Source: Oscillibacter sp. UBA6647 (GTDB taxonomy: Bacteria; Bacillota; Clostridia; Oscillospirales; Oscillospiraceae). Taken from it: DNA of 9,834 nucleotides. Shown in pieces: positions 6,401 to 9,834 of this stretch; within the stretch, counting starts at the first letter, position 1; each line of letters starts with the position of its first letter. Below the pieces are notes generated by a model. The model had not been told where the DNA came from. It saw only the letters and a program-made list of their open reading frames with translations, and made no database searches. Location: contig DKLF01000133.1 in assembly GCA_002455655.1 (NCBI GenBank), positions 1-9,834 of the forward strand. Direction: 5' to 3'. The translations under genes and the position numbers were made by a program.

Positions 6401-8956
6401 TTAAAGCTTTTTCATATGCGCACCGGCGGATTTCAGCATCAGCTTTTTCACGCCCTTTTCCTCGAAGGCCACTTCCACCAGCGCGTCGCCGCCCATGGGA
6501 CGCACGGATAGCACCGCGCCTCTGCCAAAGGCGGTATGCTCCACGGTGTCGCCCTGCGCCACTGCCATCAAAGGCTCCGACGGGGCTGTTGCTCTTTTCG
6601 GCGCAGGCGGGGTCGGTGTGCCGCCGTCACGATAGGTGCGAATGCCCCCGCTTTTATGAGAGGTACTGCCGAAGCTGTCGGAGCGCCCGGGATATCCTCC
6701 GGGGCGTCCGGAGCCACCTCCAAAGCCGCCGGATTGCCCGTCCGCGCGCCCGGAATATCCACCGCCAAAGCTGTCGCCAAAACCGGTGGGAGAGTCGCCC
6801 AAATTGTCCCAGCTCCCGCTGCTTTCCGAAGAAGCGGCACGGACCTCCGGCTTTCCGAACCACTCGTAGGTTTCTTCCGGCAGCTCGTCCAAGAACCGGG
6901 AAGCGCGGTTGGCGCTGGTGCGGCCATACAGCATCCGCTGGCGGGCGTTGGTCAGGGTCAGCCGCTCCTTGGCACGGGTCATGGCCACATAGCATAGCCG
7001 CCGCTCTTCCTCCAGCTCGTCCTGCTCGAACAGGGCGTTCATCCCGGGAAAGATGCCGTCCTCCATGCCTACCACGTAGACGCTGGGGAACTCCAGGCCC
7101 TTTGCGGCGTGAATGGTCATAAGGGTTACGCAGTCATCGCTGCCGTCCATGGAGTCCAAGTCCGTGTACAGCGCAATTTCATTCAAGAAGCCGGACAGGG
7201 TGGGGTCCTCGGGACTTCCATCCAGAAAAGCCGCAATGCTGGACTTCAGCTCCTGCACGTTTTCCAGCCTGCCCCGGCTTTCCATGTCGTTTTTCTCCTC
7301 CAGCACCCGGACGTAACCGGTCTGGTCGCACACCGCGTCGTAAAATTCCGGCAGGGCAAGAGTGCTGCCCAGCTTTCGCAGTCCATCCACCAAATCTGCA
7401 AACTTCAAAAGCTTCGGAGCGGGGGCTTTCAGCTCGGGAAACAAGTCCGCGTTGCGCATCACTTCGTAAAGGGAAATTCCTTGCTGGGCCGCGACGGATG
7501 AGGCTTTATCCATACTGGTGTTGCCGATGCCCCGCACGGGGACGTTGACAATGCGGCGAAGTCGCAGGTCGTCCAGCGGATTGTTCAGCACGCAGAGGTA
7601 GGCCAGCATGTCCTTCACTTCCGCCCGGTCGTAGAACTTGGTGCCGCCCACCACCTTGTAGGGCATTCCGTTGCGGCGAAGGGCGTATTCCAGCGCGTTG
7701 GACTGGGCGTTCATGCGGTAGAGCACCGCGCACTCGGAAAATTTCCGGCCCCGGTTTACCTGCATCATAATGTCGCCCACCACAAAATTGGCCTCGTCTG
7801 CTTCGCTGTAATTGGTGCGGATCACCACCTTATCGCCGCTGCCGTTGTCCGTCCAGAGTGTTTTGCCCTTGCGGCCGCAGTTGTTTTTGATGACGGCGTT
7901 GGCCGCGTCCAGAATATTCTGGGTGGAGCGGTAATTCTGCTCCAGCCGGATGGTGCGGGCGTTTTTGTACTGCTGCTCAAAATTCAGGATGTTCTCGATG
8001 TTTGCACCCCGGAAGCGATAGATGGACTGATCGTCGTCACCCACCACGCAGAGGTTTTTCCGCCCGCCTGCCAGCAAAGAGGTAAGAAGATACTGCAAAT
8101 GGTTGGTGTCCTGATATTCGTCCACCAGAACGTAGCGGAATTTGCGCTGGTAATACTCCCGTACCTCTTTGTCCTTTTGCAGCAGGGTCACGGTGTGGAA
8201 GATAATATCATCAAAATCCAGCGCATTGGCGGAGCGGAGCTTCTCCACATAGCGGGCGTAGACCTTGGCAATGCGGGTCATTTTCCAGTCGCCGGAGTTC
8301 TGATACTGCTCTGCAAATTCCTTCGGTGTTTCAAAACGGTCCCGGGATTTGCTGATGACGCCCAGCAAATCTCTGGGGGGAAAAGCCTTTTCGTCATAGC
8401 CCAGCTCTTTGAGAATGTCTTTGAGGACCCGCTTGGAATCGTCAGTGTCGTAGATGGTGAAGTCCTTCTGAAAGCCGATGCGCTCAATATCCCGCCGCAG
8501 AATGCGCACGCAGGCAGAGTGGAAGGTAGAGGCCCAGATGTCGTTTGCCTCCGGCCCCAGACGGTCCGCCAGCCGGGTTTTCAGCTCGCCCGCCGCCTTG
8601 TTGGTGAAGGTGATGGCGATGATCTCCCAAGGCCGGGGCGGGTCCACGGCGCAAAGCCGCACTGCCCGCCGCCGTTCCTCCGGCTCCGGGTCGTCGGAAA
8701 GGTTCTCCAAAAACGCGAGGTCCTCCTCCGTGACATCCTCGGAAACCTCGTCGCAGTCGCCGCCCCGGCCATAGGTCAGCAGGTTGTATACCCGCTGGAT
8801 GAGAACGGTGGTTTTGCCGGACCCGGCTCCCGCCAGCAGCAGAAGAGGCCCCTCGGTGGTCATGGCGGCTTGCCGCTGCATGGGATTCAGCCGCCGAAGG
8901 TCCCGGGAAATAAAGGCTTTCCGGGCGGCAATAAAACGCTTGTTGAAGTCAGTCAT
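6401..8956 (-). CDS. pcrA: PcrA/UvrD-type superfamily 1A DNA helicase
   Basis: An 851-residue 3'-5' ATP-dependent helicase for DNA repair, plasmid replication and clearing RecA or RNA polymerase from DNA. Motifs in order are Q-motif LNPMQRQA (23-30), Walker A GAGSGKT (43-49), Ia AITFTNKAAGEL (114-125), STFHS (143-147), Walker B VDEYQDTN (278-285), III GDDDQSIYRFRGA (306-318), IV LEQNYRST (338-345), V TIHAAKGLEF (614-623) and VI YVAMTRAKE (656-664, arginine finger Arg661). Residues ~704-800 are a Gly/Ser-rich disordered linker. Residues ~800-846 (GDTVEHTAFGRGAV ...) are the Tudor-like domain that in PcrA contacts RNA polymerase. It is about 110 residues longer than typical PcrA because of this linker and an acidic insertion at about 64-108. 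The ATG has only a weak GGTGA at 4-nt spacing. It is transcribed alone from a good promoter. Confidence 0.97.
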   Translation of the reverse strand: MTDFNKRFIAARKAFISRDLRRLNPMQRQAAMTTEGPLLLLAGAGSGKTTVLIQRVYNLLTYGRGGDCDEVSEDVTEEDLAFLENLSDDPEPEERRRAVRLCAVDPPRPWEIIAITFTNKAAGELKTRLADRLGPEANDIWASTFHSACVRILRRDIERIGFQKDFTIYDTDDSKRVLKDILKELGYDEKAFPPRDLLGVISKSRDRFETPKEFAEQYQNSGDWKMTRIAKVYARYVEKLRSANALDFDDIIFHTVTLLQKDKEVREYYQRKFRYVLVDEYQDTNHLQYLLTSLLAGGRKNLCVVGDDDQSIYRFRGANIENILNFEQQYKNARTIRLEQNYRSTQNILDAANAVIKNNCGRKGKTLWTDNGSGDKVVIRTNYSEADEANFVVGDIMMQVNRGRKFSECAVLYRMNAQSNALEYALRRNGMPYKVVGGTKFYDRAEVKDMLAYLCVLNNPLDDLRLRRIVNVPVRGIGNTSMDKASSVAAQQGISLYEVMRNADLFPELKAPAPKLLKFADLVDGLRKLGSTLALPEFYDAVCDQTGYVRVLEEKNDMESRGRLENVQELKSSIAAFLDGSPEDPTLSGFLNEIALYTDLDSMDGSDDCVTLMTIHAAKGLEFPSVYVVGMEDGIFPGMNALFEQDELEEERRLCYVAMTRAKERLTLTNARQRMLYGRTSANRASRFLDELPEETYEWFGKPEVRAASSESSGSWDNLGDSPTGFGDSFGGGYSGRADGQSGGFGGGSGRPGGYPGRSDSFGSTSHKSGGIRTYRDGGTPTPPAPKRATAPSEPLMAVAQGDTVEHTAFGRGAVLSVRPMGGDALVEVAFEEKGVKKLMLKSAGAHMKKL

Positions 8957-8988
8957 ATGTTCACCAGTTTTCTATAATCTCAATATCC

Positions 8989-9017
8989 ATTTTAGGACAA
9001 AATAGAGCCGGGGTCAA
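8989..9017 (-). promoter_or_regulatory. Sigma-A promoter of pcrA
   Basis: On the minus strand, TTGACC (plus 9012-9017) and TAAAAT (plus 8989-8994) have an optimal 17-nt spacer. Transcription would begin near 8982, leaving a leader of about 26 nt. Confidence 0.85.
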
Positions 9018-9043
9018 CCGTGGGTTTCATATTTCGCGCTTGC

Positions 9044-9064
9044 CCGGTGCAGGCTGTGCACTGG
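9044..9064. promoter_or_regulatory. Inverted repeat between divergent promoters, possible operator
   Basis: CCGGTGCA-GGCTG-TGCACTGG has 8-nt arms matching at 7 of 8 positions around a 5-nt centre. It lies in the 73-nt gap between the two -35 boxes. Its size and dyad symmetry suit a dimeric regulator acting on pcrA, the phosphatidyltransferase gene, or both. No regulator gene is nearby to support this. Confidence 0.4.
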
Positions 9065-9090
9065 ACCAAAGGCATAAAATTCCGTTTTTG

Positions 9091-9119
9091 TTGACGCTGC
9101 TTGATTGGAGTGTTATCCT
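9091..9119 (+). promoter_or_regulatory. Sigma-A promoter of the phosphatidyltransferase operon
   Basis: TTGACG at 9091-9096 and TATCCT at 9114-9119 have a 17-nt spacer. The predicted start near 9126 lies downstream of the in-frame TTG at 9105, which supports the GTG at 9147 as the true start codon. Confidence 0.75.
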
Positions 9120-9146
9120 GATGGAAAAGGAGCGGGAGGAGAATCT

Positions 9147-9734
9147 GTGGGCAATTTTCGCGCGAGTTCATTGATGAAGCGTCCCGCAAACGTTCTGACG
9201 GCGGGCCGCATCCTGCTGTCTTTTCCCCTGGCTTGGGCCGCGCCCCTGTCTCCGGCATTTTATGTCCTGTATACGCTGGCGGGCGTCACGGACATGCTGG
9301 ACGGCCCGGTGGCTCGCAAGACCGGCACCGTGAGCCGGGAAGGGGCTATGCTGGACAGCATCGCGGACGCCGTGTTTCTGGCGGCCGCGCTCATCGCGCT
9401 TTTTCCGGTATTAAAGGAGCGCTGCCCGCATTGGGGCCTTTGGCCGGTTCTGGTGGCGGCTACGCTCCGGTGCGGGGCCTATGGCGTTGGTTTTTATAAG
9501 TACCGCCGCTTTGCCGCGTATCACACGCGGCTGAATAAAATCACCGGGGCGGCGCTGTTCTGCGCGCCCTATCTGCTGCCGTTTTGGCAGAATACGGAGG
9601 TGCTTTGGGCGGCGCTGTGTGCTGTGGCGTGCGTTTCCGCCGGGGAGGAATTGTTGATTCAACTCCTGAGCAGACGGTATCATCCGGACATACAAAGTGT
9701 GTTTGATTCAAAGAGGAGGGATTTCCATGTATGA
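9147..9734 (+). CDS. CDP-alcohol phosphatidyltransferase family protein (PgsA-like)
   Basis: A 195-residue integral membrane enzyme. The family transfers a phosphatidyl group from CDP-diacylglycerol to an alcohol, in PgsA to glycerol-3-phosphate, making phosphatidylglycerol phosphate. The complete signature D-x2-DG-x2-AR-x8-G-x3-D-x3-D is present: Asp49, Asp52-Gly53, Ala56-Arg57, Gly66, Asp70, Asp74. Hydrophobic segments lie at about 22-48, 75-89, 97-115, 133-147 and 151-173. The N-terminal NVLTAGRILLS resembles the NxLTxxRI of PgsA. I chose GTG 9147 because GGGAGGAG lies 5 nt upstream; ATG 9174 has no binding site and TTG 9105 precedes the predicted transcript start. The exact alcohol (glycerol-3-phosphate, serine, inositol or a second phosphatidylglycerol) cannot be read from the sequence. 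The stop overlaps the next gene's start by 8 nt, indicating an operon. Confidence 0.88.
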   Translation: MGNFRASSLMKRPANVLTAGRILLSFPLAWAAPLSPAFYVLYTLAGVTDMLDGPVARKTGTVSREGAMLDSIADAVFLAAALIALFPVLKERCPHWGLWPVLVAATLRCGAYGVGFYKYRRFAAYHTRLNKITGAALFCAPYLLPFWQNTEVLWAALCAVACVSAGEELLIQLLSRRYHPDIQSVFDSKRRDFHV

Positions 9735-9834
9735 ATTGATTCAGGCCGCCCCGCGCACGTACTATATCCAAAGCCCTGCCAAAATGGGAATCTGGAAGCC
9801 CGACGGCGGCGACGCAGTGCTGATTGACAGCGGC
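9727..9834 (+). CDS. MBL-fold metallohydrolase, N-terminal fragment
   Basis: Only the first 36 residues are inside the window; the gene continues past the right edge. The ATG overlaps the upstream stop (ATGTATGA) and is preceded by AGAGGAGG with good spacing, so translation is probably coupled. The fragment reads MYELIQAAPRTYYIQSPAKMG and continues to AVLIDSG, matching the first strands of MBL-fold hydrolases, where the IDSG turn precedes the His/Asp metal site. The metal-binding HxHxDH motif lies beyond the window, so activity and substrate cannot be judged. Confidence 0.75.
   Translation, partial: MYELIQAAPRTYYIQSPAKMGIWKPDGGDAVLIDSG

Noticed and set aside
8099..8977. 292-codon plus-strand frame opposite pcrA
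   Set aside because: It lies across helicase motifs I to III on the other strand and has no start signals or family features.
9105..9146. TTG 9105 as start of the phosphatidyltransferase
   Set aside because: It lies between the -35 and -10 boxes, upstream of the predicted transcription start; GTG 9147 has a strong binding site.

Overview
The window looks like chromosomal DNA from a high-GC gut-type Clostridia species (Bacillota), most likely of the Oscillospiraceae/Ruminococcaceae kind. The evidence is coding GC near 60% in lines counted by hand, AGGAGG-like ribosome binding sites, sigma-A type promoters, intrinsic terminators, and Gram-positive gene content (S-layer homology proteins, MrnC, RqcH, PcrA). 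The genus is inference. I saw no tRNA, rRNA, CRISPR array, insertion sequence or phage gene.

Layout. (1) 2-1870: the 3' part of a gene for an S-layer homology (SLH) surface protein with a long unassigned beta-rich region, ending at a strong terminator. A patch at about 1390-1680 has clearly lower GC than the rest. (2) 1871-2228: terminator, consensus promoter with an AT-rich upstream tract, and a leader of about 200 nt that folds into hairpins and ends in a second terminator before the next start codon. This is the architecture of an attenuator or riboswitch, and I could not match it to a known class. (3) 2229-3887: a secreted protein with three SLH domains, a beta-rich segment, a Thr/Pro linker of 9-residue repeats and a C-terminal GH25 lysozyme domain. 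(4) 3888-4173: two terminators, a possible branched RNA fold, and a third terminator directly in front of the next Shine-Dalgarno. (5) 4174-6325: mrnC (Mini-III, 23S rRNA maturation) and rqcH (ribosome quality control), separated by one base. (6) 6326-6400: a bidirectional terminator between convergent genes. (7) 6401-8956, minus strand: PcrA/UvrD helicase with an acidic insertion between motifs I and Ia and a C-terminal RNA-polymerase-binding type domain. (8) 8957-9146: divergent promoters flanking an inverted repeat. (9) 9147-9834: a CDP-alcohol phosphatidyltransferase overlapping the start of an MBL-fold hydrolase that runs off the window.

The genes fall into three themes: cell-surface proteins held to the wall by SLH domains, ribosome maturation and rescue (mrnC-rqcH), and housekeeping DNA repair and lipid synthesis. 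No defence or mobile system is visible. The most interesting unexplained structure is in the non-coding leaders at 2021-2184 and 4032-4157, followed by the PcrA insertion and the divergent-promoter palindrome.
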